64,000 nucleotides of DNA. It comes from Candidatus Villigracilis affinis. Its GTDB lineage: Bacteria > Chloroflexota > Anaerolineae > Anaerolineales > Villigracilaceae. The notes below the pieces were generated by a model. That model did no database searches. It saw only the letters and a list, made by a program, of their open reading frames with translations, and had not been told where the DNA came from. Positions 47,967 to 56,805 of the stretch are shown in pieces. The first letter of the stretch is position 1. Each line of letters opens with the position of its first letter. The stretch is from contig JADKEA010000020.1 in NCBI GenBank assembly GCA_016718275.1, positions 62,001 to 126,000 of the forward strand, written 5' to 3'. The position numbers and the translations under genes were made by a program.

Positions 47967-49052
47967 TTATTTGGAGGTTTTAGTTTTTGCCGTGCTCTTC
48001 TTCTCTGTCGCCTTTTTTGCTTTTGCAGGTGTTTTGGTTTGAGCAGCGGTCTTTCTCTTCTTTACTGGAGCAGGGGCCTCTTCCATCTCGTCGTCTTCAT
48101 CTTCTTCAAGGATGTCTTCATCATCTTCGTCATCCTCAATGATGGGTTGGACAGGGGCAGATGGGCGCCTGCGCGTAGGTTTGACTTCGAACTTCTTGAT
48201 CTGATATTCCTCTTCCCAGCCTTCAGCAAAAGTCAGTTGCAATCTGCCGAAGCGTACCAATAGCATGATCACACCCGCAATCGCCATCAATACAGAAACC
48301 AGCATGGTGTAAGTGACAAAGGAATCGCCAATGCGAGGCTGGTCTGGGCGGAAGAACTCTATGAATGCACGTGCGAGACCTGCGAGGACAAGCCAACCTG
48401 CAAAGACCGCGCCGGGTTTCATCTTTTCTTCATATTGACGGGCAACCCAGATCAATAACAAAGCAAGAAGAATGTTCAAGATCATTTCGTAGGCAAAGGT
48501 CGGGTGGAAACGAGTCGTCTCAACCGGGAACTGACTCAAGTCTGCGTATTGCGCGAGGCGATGAGAAGCATCGATCGAAATGCCCCACGGCAGCTTTGTC
48601 GGCTGGCCGTACAGTTCCTGGTTGATGAAATTCGCAGGTCGTGCCAGCGCCTGTCCAATGAACACGGCGGGAGCGATCGCATCGAGAAAAAGCCAGAAAT
48701 CCATTCCGTTTTGTTTCAGGAAGATATACAAGGCTAGGGCACCGAGGAGCAGGCCGCCAAAGAAATGCAGACCACCCTCCCAAACCTGGAAAATCTTAGC
48801 GGGGGTATCTAGGTAGTAGGTACTGCCGCCCAGAATACTGTTGAGCACATACCATAAGCGTGCACCAATAATGCCTGCGGGCAAAATCCAAACCATGGCG
48901 TCCCAGATCACATCGCCATCCTGCCCGCGCCTGCGGATCTCTCTTTCGGCCAGCCAGGCGCCCACCACCGCACCGAACATGACCAACACGCCATACCATC
49001 GGAGAACGATCTCCCAATTGAACAATTTGAATTGAAAAATTACAGGGTCCAT
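47967..49052 (-). CDS. lgt: Prolipoprotein diacylglyceryl transferase with charged C-terminal tail
   Basis: 361 residues against about 270 usual. Core (about 1-270): seven membrane helices with YGVLVMFGAVVGAWLAERE, HFFGGLLLGALALYIF and the Lgt signature ALARPANFINQELYGQPT. It attaches diacylglycerol to the lipobox Cys of the many lipoproteins in this window. The last 85 residues form an unusual tail: an acidic block (DEDDEDILEEDEDDEMEE) followed by Lys/Ala/Thr-rich, histone-H1-like repeats. Start at MDPVIFQF; the upstream frame runs into the promoter. Confidence 0.93.
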   Translation of the reverse strand: MDPVIFQFKLFNWEIVLRWYGVLVMFGAVVGAWLAEREIRRRGQDGDVIWDAMVWILPAGIIGARLWYVLNSILGGSTYYLDTPAKIFQVWEGGLHFFGGLLLGALALYIFLKQNGMDFWLFLDAIAPAVFIGQALARPANFINQELYGQPTKLPWGISIDASHRLAQYADLSQFPVETTRFHPTFAYEMILNILLALLLIWVARQYEEKMKPGAVFAGWLVLAGLARAFIEFFRPDQPRIGDSFVTYTMLVSVLMAIAGVIMLLVRFGRLQLTFAEGWEEEYQIKKFEVKPTRRRPSAPVQPIIEDDEDDEDILEEDEDDEMEEAPAPVKKRKTAAQTKTPAKAKKATEKKSTAKTKTSK

Positions 49053-49294
49053 TACTTGTATTACCTCGCGATTTAATTTTAAAAAGATTATATCATCCAA
49101 AGTTGGCACGTTTTTCCTCTCACGTAGTGGGTAATTCGGATAAACTTGGTGTAATAAATATCGCACGGAATGCCACAAAAGATGGGATATTTGTCATGCG
49201 CCGATGTGATTAATGGCAGGTCAAAAATATCGAAGAAATTCTTACAATAGCCCTAAACATTGACTAATACACTCAACATTAAACTGGAAAAAAT

Positions 49295-49798
49295 ATGCTT
49301 CGCATCAACCGCCAAACCGATTATGCAGTTCGAGTAATACTGGCTCTCTCTAAAAAGGAAGAGGGTAAACGAGTTTCCACGTCTGAGGTTGGGCGTGAGA
49401 TGCTCATTCCCCCTGCGCTTCTGCAACGTATCGTCGCCGAATTGGCAAGCGGTGGTTTCATCCTTACCCAGGCCGGGCGTGATGGTGGCATCACCCTTGC
49501 ACATTCGCCAAAACAGATCACCCTGCTTCAGATTGTGGAGCATTTCGAAGGCGAACTCTACCTTTCCGATTGTATTCTCAAGCCCGGTGAGTGTCCGTTT
49601 GAACTACGCTGCCCTGTTCACTGTCAGTGGGTGAGGCTCAAGAACATGCTGCGCGACGAAATGTCGCGCACGACTTTTGAACAGTTAGTGGAAGAAGGGC
49701 GCGTCCTTGATGCCGACTTGACGAAAAACGCTTCGCCCGCGCCGAAATCTGGTTCTGCCCCAATTAAAATTTTATTCCCCACAGAAATACCTGCATGA
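49295..49798 (+). CDS. Rrf2-family transcriptional regulator
   Basis: 167 residues. Winged helix (about 1-65: RINRQTDYAVRVILALSKKE, LIPPALLQRIVAELASGGFI) and a Cys cluster at about 93, 100, 106 and 110 (DCILKPGECPFELRCPVHC) that could hold an Fe-S centre, as in NsrR/IscR. Its stop overlaps the first Sco gene by four bases, so it is first in the ba3 oxidase operon and likely links its expression to NO, iron or redox state. Upstream TTGACT-N7-CTCAA-like sequence may be its site. Confidence 0.88.
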   Translation: MLRINRQTDYAVRVILALSKKEEGKRVSTSEVGREMLIPPALLQRIVAELASGGFILTQAGRDGGITLAHSPKQITLLQIVEHFEGELYLSDCILKPGECPFELRCPVHCQWVRLKNMLRDEMSRTTFEQLVEEGRVLDADLTKNASPAPKSGSAPIKILFPTEIPA

Positions 49799-50469
49799 AC
49801 AAGTACTTCCTTAATGGTCTCTACAGCGTACTGGGCTTTATCGTTATCTCGGCCTTTGCCTTCAAGATATTCCAACCGATCAAGGTATTGCCGCGCATGC
49901 AGCTTTCCCCTGCCTTCAGCCTTGTGGATCAGGATAGCGCCCGCCTCACCAGCGAAGACCTGCGCGGACAGTTCGTACTTTACACATTCGCATACACCAA
50001 TTGTCCCGAAGCCTGCACCGCTATCAACGACACTATGAAGGAAGTCCAATCTCGTTTGAGTGAAGTGGAATTGGATGGCATTTCGGTCTCCTTCGTCACC
50101 ATTTCCATGGACCCGCAGCGGGATACGCCTGAAGCGTTGAACGCATATGCCCAGTCCATCAATGCGAATACCGAACAGTGGAAATTTGCGACCACAACCA
50201 ACGAAACATTGCTCAAGACCATTATTGGCTCGGGCTTTGAAACCTACTACGAAAAAAAGGAAGATGGCAGTTTTGCCTTTGACCCATCCTTTGTGCTGGT
50301 GGATGGCTGGGGCATCGTCCGTGCGGAATATCGTTACGCCACTGAAGTTTCCAATGCAGATCGCATCCTTCGCCACCTCGGTGTGCTGGCGGAAGAAGTC
50401 CGCAACAGTAAGGGAACTACCAAGCTGGCCTACGAAGCTGCGCATTTATTTCTCTGCTACGCTCCATAG
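49795..50469 (+). CDS. SCO1/SenC-family copper/thiol protein (first copy)
   Basis: 224 residues. N-terminal membrane helix (about 8-28), then a thioredoxin-like fold with the metal/thiol pair TNCPEACTAIND (C-x3-C, about 66-70) and a downstream His region. It helps assemble the CuA site of the oxidase encoded next. This copy is more divergent and longer than the second. Four-base overlap with the regulator gene. Confidence 0.88.
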   Translation: MNKYFLNGLYSVLGFIVISAFAFKIFQPIKVLPRMQLSPAFSLVDQDSARLTSEDLRGQFVLYTFAYTNCPEACTAINDTMKEVQSRLSEVELDGISVSFVTISMDPQRDTPEALNAYAQSINANTEQWKFATTTNETLLKTIIGSGFETYYEKKEDGSFAFDPSFVLVDGWGIVRAEYRYATEVSNADRILRHLGVLAEEVRNSKGTTKLAYEAAHLFLCYAP

Positions 50470-50481
50470 ATCATATAAAAC

Positions 50482-51069
50482 ATGAAAACAAAGATTTTGC
50501 TTGGCACATTTGCCATCATTTTAGGATTAGCTACCGGAATTTATTTTTTCCGCCCTCATACCTTTCATGGAACGGTCATTCAATCTCCGGAGACTTCCTA
50601 CGATTTCACCTTGACCGGTGGAAACGGCGACGTTTCATTGAGCGATTTTCGCGGCAAGCTGGTGTTGATCTATTTTGGGTATACCTTTTGCCCGGATATT
50701 TGCCCCGCCACGCTTGGAAATGTAAATCAGGCCTTGAAGCAAATAGGCGCCAAGGCAGAAGATATCCAGCTCATCATGGTTTCACTGGATCCCCAGCGTG
50801 ATACCCCCGAGAAGCTGGAGCAATATGTGGCGCATTTCAACCCTACTTTTATCGGTATTACCGGCACGCAGGAGCAGGTGGACACCGTCACTTCGCTGTA
50901 TGGCATTTTTTATGAGAAGAAGGAAGGCAGCGAAGCGACAAGCTACCTCATCGATCACACCGCCACTCTGATGGTGATCGACCGTGAAGGTTATTTGAAA
51001 TTGGTATTTCCGTTCGGCGTCACTGCTGATGAGATCGCCGATGATTTGAAGTACATGCTCAGGCAATAG
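50482..51069 (+). CDS. SCO1/SenC-family copper/thiol protein (second copy)
   Basis: 195 residues. Membrane helix (about 5-23), classic Sco motif YTFCPDICPATLGN (C-x3-C, about 73-77) and the later copper-binding His in YLIDHTATLMVID (about 160). Delivers Cu or reduces CuA thiols. Twelve bases after the first Sco gene; with PCu(A)C at 42301 this gives a full CuA assembly set. Confidence 0.93.
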   Translation: MKTKILLGTFAIILGLATGIYFFRPHTFHGTVIQSPETSYDFTLTGGNGDVSLSDFRGKLVLIYFGYTFCPDICPATLGNVNQALKQIGAKAEDIQLIMVSLDPQRDTPEKLEQYVAHFNPTFIGITGTQEQVDTVTSLYGIFYEKKEGSEATSYLIDHTATLMVIDREGYLKLVFPFGVTADEIADDLKYMLRQ

Positions 51070-51180
51070 GGAGGTGGAACTGCAACAGCGTAAGAAAAGC
51101 CCCTTTTCCCCCTCCGCAGTTTGCGGCGCCGTTTGAAGCGGCAGATATTCTATTCCATCATTTTTAAGAGGAGAATGAAC

Positions 51181-51318
51181 ATGGCGAAAAAAGATAAAGA
51201 AGACGATGAGTTTCGCCCGACTGGCACGATCGCAGTATTGGCGATTTTTGTAGTCACACTCATCGCAATCTGGGCAACGATCTATATGATCCTTGTCGGC
51301 AGAGGAGGCACATTATGA
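51181..51318 (+). CDS. Cytochrome oxidase subunit IIa-like small membrane protein
   Basis: 45 residues: charged cytoplasmic N-terminus (about 1-14) and one membrane helix (about 16-38). Such a small protein precedes subunit II in ba3-type oxidases (polypeptide IIa). GAGGAG precedes the ATG by seven bases. Its stop overlaps the subunit II start by four bases. Confidence 0.75.
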   Translation: MAKKDKEDDEFRPTGTIAVLAIFVVTLIAIWATIYMILVGRGGTL

Positions 51319-51815
51319 GCACCAACCAGATCCACATCGACCCCTATGAGCGCAACTGGATGATCATCAGTGCCATCCTGCTCGTTTTGTTTGCAACGGC
51401 TGTCAGCGTGGCCGCTTTTGGTATGGGAATTCAGGTTCCCGCCCCCGAGCAGCGCGTTGATCCGAGAACCGTGGCAACCGACCCCAATAGCCCATGGTCG
51501 AACCCCGGTTTGCGCGAGATCGAACCCGGCAAATACGATGCCTACGTTTTGGCGCGTGCAATTCCCAGCTGGGAATATTTGCCCAAGGAAATGACAATTC
51601 CTGCCGGTTCCAGCGTGTCCTTCTATGTGACCTCATCGGATGTACAGCACGGTTTCAAGATCCAGGATACAAACGCCAACTTCCAGGTGGTCCCTGGTCA
51701 GGTTTCCAAGTTGACCATCAAGTTTGATAAGCCCGGCACGTATAACTTCATTTGTACCGAATATTGCGGCAGCGGGCACGGCGTGATGTACGGCGCGATC
51801 ATTGTTACGCCATAG
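51315..51815 (+). CDS. Cytochrome c oxidase subunit II, ba3 type
   Basis: 166 residues. One membrane helix (about 14-36), then a cupredoxin domain with the binuclear CuA site CTEYCGSGHGVMYG (about 146-159) and an upstream His (SSDVQHGFKIQD, about 113). Takes electrons from cytochrome c outside the membrane. Short single-helix form is typical of B-family (ba3) oxidases. Confidence 0.95.
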   Translation: MSTNQIHIDPYERNWMIISAILLVLFATAVSVAAFGMGIQVPAPEQRVDPRTVATDPNSPWSNPGLREIEPGKYDAYVLARAIPSWEYLPKEMTIPAGSSVSFYVTSSDVQHGFKIQDTNANFQVVPGQVSKLTIKFDKPGTYNFICTEYCGSGHGVMYGAIIVTP

Positions 51816-51833
51816 GCTGTAAAGAGAGACACC

Positions 51834-53483
51834 ATGAAACAATATCAATTATCCACTGGCGAAAAGAAATTCATTGGCTCACACCTTTTGGTAGCCATCC
51901 TTGCGCTTGCTGTCGGCAGTTTGTTTGGCCCATTGCAAGCCTTTGAACATGCAGGCTGGGATATCTATCCCTACATCAAGCCTTTGATCAAGTCTTACTA
52001 TCAAGGCCTTACTGTTCACGGCGTTTTGAACGCCCTGGTTTGGACCACCTTCTTCATCATGGGCTTCCTGACCTTCAACGTGACCTTTGGTTTGAAGCGC
52101 GCTCTCCGAAATCCCACCTTGAACAAGGTCGGTTTCTGGGTGATGGTCGTGGGCGTTGTAACCGCTGCGATCCCGATCCTTGCCAATCAGGCCACCGTGC
52201 TCTTCACTTTCTATCCTCCTCTCAAGGCGAATTGGGCTTTCTATTTAGGCCTGACCCTCGTTGTGGTCGGTAGCTGGGTGGAAGGCTGGGGTCTCTTTGC
52301 GACCTATCTCGGCTGGCGCAAGGAAAATCCCAACGAACGCACTCCGTTCATTGCTTTTGCAAGCATCCTCACCGCTTTGCTCTGGCAGATTTGTACACTC
52401 GGCGTTGCCACTGAAATCCTCACCATGCTTCTGCCGTGGTCGCTGGGATTGATCGAAAATGTAGACCCGCAACTGGCTCGTACCTATTTCTGGTTCACAG
52501 GTCACCCGTTGGTCTATTTCTGGCTCCTCCCGGCTTACATCTCCTGGTATGCCATGCTCCCCAAACAGGCTGGAAATGGCAAGATGTTCAGCGATTCACT
52601 CGCCCGTCTTTCCTTCTGGATCTTCCTCGTGCTTTCCACACCGCTTGGTTTCCATCACCAGTATGTGGACCCCGGCGTTCCGCCCGTCTGGAAGTTCATC
52701 CATTCCATGCTTACTTTTGGTGTGTTCTTCCCCTCCATGATGACCGCCTTCACCGTAGTGGCCTCCCTCGAACATGCGGGACGCAAGCAAGGTGGTAAGG
52801 GTGCTCTCGCCTGGATCGGAAAATTGAACTGGAGCGATCCCTCCGTGGCTGCCCAGCTCCTCGCTGGCATCCTGTTCTTCTTCGGTGGTATCGGTGGCTT
52901 GGCGAATGCTTCCTATAACGTCAACCTCGTGTTGCACAACACCGCTTTTATCCCAGGACACTTCCACCTCACCGTGGCGACCGGCGTGACCCTCAGCTTT
53001 ATGGGCATTTCCTACTGGCTACTGCCCTACCTCACCGGTAGAAAACTTTGGAATCCCAAATGGGCTGTCGCGCAGGCTTGGACTTGGTTTGTTGGCATGA
53101 TCATCTTCTCCAACTCCATGCATGTGTTGGGCTTGCTCGGTGCTCCTCGCCGCGTACCGCTCGGTTTGGCCCCCTACGTTCCTGCTGAATGGAACAGCCG
53201 CCTCTTACAGGTCGGTGTCGGTGGTGCCATCCTCTTCGTCAGCGGCGCTTTGTACCTCACCGTCATGCTCATGACCGCCCTGAACAAGGAAAAGGTTGCT
53301 GAAGAAGTACAGGTACCTATTGCAGAATCCATGCAAGACCCCGCTCTCACCCCCGTTTGGCTTGACCGCTGGGCCCCGTGGATCTACGGCACATTGGCTT
53401 TGGTCGTGATTGTGTATGGTCCGCAGCTTGTGGACATGATCTCGAACATTGCTCTCACCTCCCCCGGCTTCCGAGTCTGGTAA
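51834..53483 (+). CDS. Cytochrome c oxidase subunit I, B-family (ba3 type)
   Basis: 549 residues, about 13 membrane helices. Heme-copper ligands: His in LTVHGVLNALVW (low-spin heme), FWFTGHPLVYFWLLPAYISW with the CuB His and cross-linked Tyr five residues on, the double His of STPLGFHHQYVDPG, and HNTAFIPGHFHLTVATG. The YS..HPxxY pattern and lack of a D-channel place it in the B family, which has high O2 affinity. Terminal oxidase that pumps protons. Confidence 0.95.
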   Translation: MKQYQLSTGEKKFIGSHLLVAILALAVGSLFGPLQAFEHAGWDIYPYIKPLIKSYYQGLTVHGVLNALVWTTFFIMGFLTFNVTFGLKRALRNPTLNKVGFWVMVVGVVTAAIPILANQATVLFTFYPPLKANWAFYLGLTLVVVGSWVEGWGLFATYLGWRKENPNERTPFIAFASILTALLWQICTLGVATEILTMLLPWSLGLIENVDPQLARTYFWFTGHPLVYFWLLPAYISWYAMLPKQAGNGKMFSDSLARLSFWIFLVLSTPLGFHHQYVDPGVPPVWKFIHSMLTFGVFFPSMMTAFTVVASLEHAGRKQGGKGALAWIGKLNWSDPSVAAQLLAGILFFFGGIGGLANASYNVNLVLHNTAFIPGHFHLTVATGVTLSFMGISYWLLPYLTGRKLWNPKWAVAQAWTWFVGMIIFSNSMHVLGLLGAPRRVPLGLAPYVPAEWNSRLLQVGVGGAILFVSGALYLTVMLMTALNKEKVAEEVQVPIAESMQDPALTPVWLDRWAPWIYGTLALVVIVYGPQLVDMISNIALTSPGFRVW

Positions 53484-53495
53484 TTTTCTAAAAAC

Positions 53496-53545
53496 AGGTG
53501 ACAGTCACACGCTCTGCGAGGTGACTGTCACCTTCTTCTTTTTTT
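53496..53545 (+). terminator. Terminator after coxI
   Basis: AGGTGACAGTCAC / GTGACTGTCACCT (perfect 13 bp), loop of 12, then TCTTCTTTTTTT. Separates the oxidase operon from the cytochrome b fusion. Confidence 0.92.
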
Positions 53546-53650
53546 CGCAAACTTTATTACTTGAATTTATTTTTATTCATTATCCTTCACGCGAAATTAC
53601 AGGATGCCGCAAATTATTTAGCGCAGCATTTGTAACCAACAGCCAGGCAC

Positions 53651-55989
53651 ATGACATCATCTCCGACAAAAAAGCAACTCATCGATTCGCTCTCCGAGCG
53701 CAACCCCAGCGTGGATTGGAAGACTCGACTCAATTCTCCAAGCCGACGCCTGCTCAATTTTTTCGAAAACATTTCCCTGCGCCTTGAAGCTCCCGTCAAT
53801 TGGCTCATTAATGATCCGCGGTTTAATCCGCTTTATCACACTGGTACGATCACGATCTTCCTCCTGGTAGTCATCCTGCTCACGGGCATCTACCTGACGA
53901 TGTTCTACCCGTTCGGATTCACCTTCTCATATCTGGCTGTATCCAAGATCGAAGCCAACTTCATCGGGCGCATCATCCGCGCCATGCACCGCTACGCTTC
54001 CGATGCAGCGGTGATTTTTGCTCTCCTGCACGGATGGCGCACTTTTTTTCAAGATCGCTTCCGAGGGCCGCGTTGGCTGGCATGGGTCACGGGTGTCGGC
54101 ATGGCGGTGGTGGTTTGGGCGATCGGTATCACAGGTTACTGGCTGATCTGGGATGAACGCGCGCAGATATTGAATCAAAGTTTATTTAGCATTCTTGGCA
54201 ATTCCAAAGGTGGACAAACTTTCATCGTGGATTTCATCACTGGCGAAGCCGCCGGCACCGGCTGGATCTTCATGATGATCGTGATTGTGCTGCATCTCGG
54301 CCTCTCTGCGTTGACCGCTTTCTTCCTCTGGCTGCATCTCAAACGCATGAGCCGCGCAAAATGGCTGCCACCCAAATACTGGATGGCGATTTCCGTTTTC
54401 GTGCTCCTGCTTTCCGCAGCACTCTTTCCACTTGGTATGCTGCCGCCGCTCACTGCCACACAACTCCCTGAGCAGGCACCGATTGACTTATTCTATTTAT
54501 TTTATCTTCCCACCTTCCTGCGCGGACCACAGGCGCTTTTCTGGAGCGCGTTGCTTTTCATCATTGGTCTGGTCACGGCCCTGCCGTGGATCATGCCCCG
54601 TGCAAAAAAACTCGAACCTGTCAAAGTGGACTTGGCTAACTGCGACGGCTGTACCCTTTGCGAACGTGACTGCCCCTACCTTGCCATTAAAATGATTCCG
54701 CGCACCGATGGTGCACGTCCTAAATTCCAGGCGGATATTGACCCCAACCTTTGCGTTTCTTGCGGCGTGTGTATTGGCAGCTGCCCCGATAACGCGCTGA
54801 CCTTTGGTGATATTCCGCTCAACCCGCTGTGGAAAACAACGCTCGAAGCAAAGTTGCCGAAAAGAAAAATATCAAAGTCGTTTTTACCTGTGAACGGCAT
54901 GCCTTGCATGGCGCTGGAAAACACTTCGAAGACCCGAATACCTATATCGTCCCACTTACCTGTATTGCCATGGCGAATCCCAATCTTGCGGCGCAAGCTC
55001 TCGAGGCCGGTGCAAGCGATGTGCAGTTCATCGGTTGTCCGCCTGAAGACTGCGCAAACCGTGAAGGTAACACCTGGTTGAATGATCGTATGATGGGTGA
55101 GCGGCTCCCCAAACTCAAGCCCAACTTTATTCCGCTCGTGCACACTGCCTGGGTGGCGCCCACTGATTTTGGTAAAGCGATCAAGACTCAGGTTAAGTCT
55201 GACCCGAATACTTTTACATTTACGCCCAATAAAGCACATCTGCGTTTTATCATCCCCCTGCTGGGTGTCATGGCGGTTGTCACCGCGTTTCAGATTTGGC
55301 TGAGTGATTGGCCGACCCAATTTTTCAGCGCGGATTCAGCCACACTGGCGATCCAGATGACCCATCACAGCGGATATGCCATTCACGATATTGCGACTCA
55401 AGCCGACCTCGAAACTGATCTTGACCATCCGACACGTATCACACTGGAAGTGGATGGTGAGCTTGTCCTCGATGAAACCTACGAACACCAGGATGATGGA
55501 ATTAATCAGGGCGTGCGTATTTTTCAGCAGGTTCAACTGCCTGTTGGCAAACATCGCATCACGATAAAAATGTATGATCGGCCAGATGCAAGCGTTGAAC
55601 AAGTGCTGTTCGACAAGACCATTCCGCTTGCGCCGCGACAAGCACTGACCATCAATTTCAGAGACATGCATCTTCCCGATCCCATTGTGGGTGAACAGAT
55701 CTATTATGAAACTGCCGCAGGCGTGAATGCAGGCTGTCGTATTTGTCATTCACTTGAAGAAGGCGAAACCATCATTGGACCTTCCTTCTATGGTATTGCT
55801 GACCGTGCTGGCGAGCGTATATCAGGCATGACCGCGGAGGAATACCTTCGCCAGTCAATTATTAAGCCCAATGCATATATCGTCCCTGGCTTCCCCGAAG
55901 GACAAATGATCCAGAATTTTGGACAGCTTCTCACCGTAGAGGAAATTGACGACCTCATCGCCTTCCTGATGACATTGGACGAAGACTAG
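53651..55989 (+). CDS. Cytochrome b / 2x[4Fe-4S] / MvhD / cytochrome c fusion, frameshifted
   Basis: One polypeptide of about 780 residues, read in two frames joined near 54850. Order: cytochrome b N-terminal domain (about 45-240) with two His pairs 14 apart (MHRYASDAAVIFALLHGW and LHLGLSALTAFFLWLHLKR); three more helices; two [4Fe-4S] sites CDGCTLCERDCP and CVSCGVCIGSCP (about 336-385); an MvhD/FrhD-like [2Fe-2S] domain (VFTCERHALHG, CIAMANP, GCPPEDCANREG); a membrane helix; and a cytochrome c domain (CRICHSLEEGE, late Met). Adding one A to the AAA run at 54850-54852 joins the frames. Likely a quinol- or ferredoxin-linked electron hub feeding the oxidase. Confidence 0.82.
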
Positions 55990-55995
55990 TTTGGA

Positions 55996-56029
55996 GACGA
56001 AGGAGATATAATAAATATGCTCCTTCGTC
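55996..56029 (+). terminator. Hairpin after the fusion gene
   Basis: GACGAAGGAG / CTCCTTCGTC with a 14-base AT-rich loop; no clear T-run, so terminator function is uncertain. Confidence 0.5.
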
Positions 56030-56055
56030 TTCAGTCATAAAAACACTGAGGAACC

Positions 56056-56481
56056 ATGAAACGAATTAGCATTCTGATCTTCCTATTAGCTATCGGCCTT
56101 TCGGCCTGTGCTCGTAATAAACCTGCTCCGCTTGGCGCAGATGCCCCTGCTGACAACGTCCCCAATATCGTCGGCTCATACGCCGTGAATGCCTTCGACC
56201 CAACCGGTGAGGAATATGGCGGCACGCTCACCATTACCGAAGGTGGACAGCCCAACGAATACAAATTTCAGTGGCTGATCTCGGGCGGTATTCAAGAGGG
56301 GACAGGTACCCTTGCAGGCAATAAATTAACCTTCACCTGGAAAAGCCTTGCTGGAACCGACCAGGATATCTCGGGCACGGGAGAATACACGATCACAGTT
56401 GAAGGTCAGCTTTACGGTACACGCACCATTGATGGCCTGGATACACCTGGCACGGAAACCGCATATCCAAACCCGAAATAG
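56056..56481 (+). CDS. Small lipoprotein, unknown function
   Basis: 141 residues. Lipobox AIGLSACARN (Cys about 18); the mature part (about 40-130) is a small beta-barrel-like domain with VGSYAVNAFDPTGEEYGGTL and GTGEYTITVEGQLYGTRTI. Similar small secreted domains bind ligands; none can be named. Lies between the electron-transfer fusion and the SQR-like gene. Confidence 0.65.
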   Translation: MKRISILIFLLAIGLSACARNKPAPLGADAPADNVPNIVGSYAVNAFDPTGEEYGGTLTITEGGQPNEYKFQWLISGGIQEGTGTLAGNKLTFTWKSLAGTDQDISGTGEYTITVEGQLYGTRTIDGLDTPGTETAYPNPK

Positions 56482-56646
56482 ATAAAGATTACAGGCTGTA
56501 TATATTACGGTCTGTGGATAATGACTGCGAATAAAATCAATTTAATATGAGCTGATATCCGAATATCGAGAGACGATTCATCACTTTATCGTTTGATGAC
56601 CGTCGTGAAAATTCCACATCAAATTAGATGAATGGAGTAATTCACC

Positions 56647-56760
56647 ATGCTCGCTGGCAGGCTTTTCAGGCATATGGACATTCCCTCCCAGATTATGGGA
56701 TATGTCTTCTTGCGTGTGCAAGTTTCAGCTTATTCGTCAACAGGACAAATGGCGGTGTAA
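56647..56760 (+). CDS. Possible 37-residue leader peptide of the SQR-like gene
   Basis: ATG with GGAG nine bases upstream; begins MLAGRLFRHMDIP and ends with TAA at 56758-56760, inside the loop of the following terminator hairpin. A ribosome at this stop would cover the 5' arm of the hairpin. No known family. May be chance, but the placement is typical of attenuator leaders. Confidence 0.35.
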   Translation: MLAGRLFRHMDIPSQIMGYVFLRVQVSAYSSTGQMAV

Positions 56761-56784
56761 ACCGATGTTTGTCCTGATTTTTTA
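56743..56784 (+). terminator. Terminator-like hairpin in the SQR leader
   Basis: GGACAAA / TTTGTCC enclosing CGGT / ACCG, followed by TGATTTTTTAA, ending nine bases before the Shine-Dalgarno AGGAGGAG. A transcription attenuator is likely. Confidence 0.65.
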
Positions 56785-56805
56785 ATCTCCTCAGGAGGAG
56801 TCAAT

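Noticed and set aside
54841..54880. Programmed -1 frameshift in the cytochrome b fusion
   Set aside because: The A-rich stretch has no canonical X-XXY-YYZ heptamer in the correct phase and I saw no following stem. Sequencing error or mutation is favoured.
54829..55989. Separate gene starting at GTG 54829 encoding only MvhD plus cytochrome c
   Set aside because: It would overlap the cytochrome b frame by about 250 bases, whose last 75 codons have no domain sense. Adding one base joins the two halves into a colinear protein, which is simpler.
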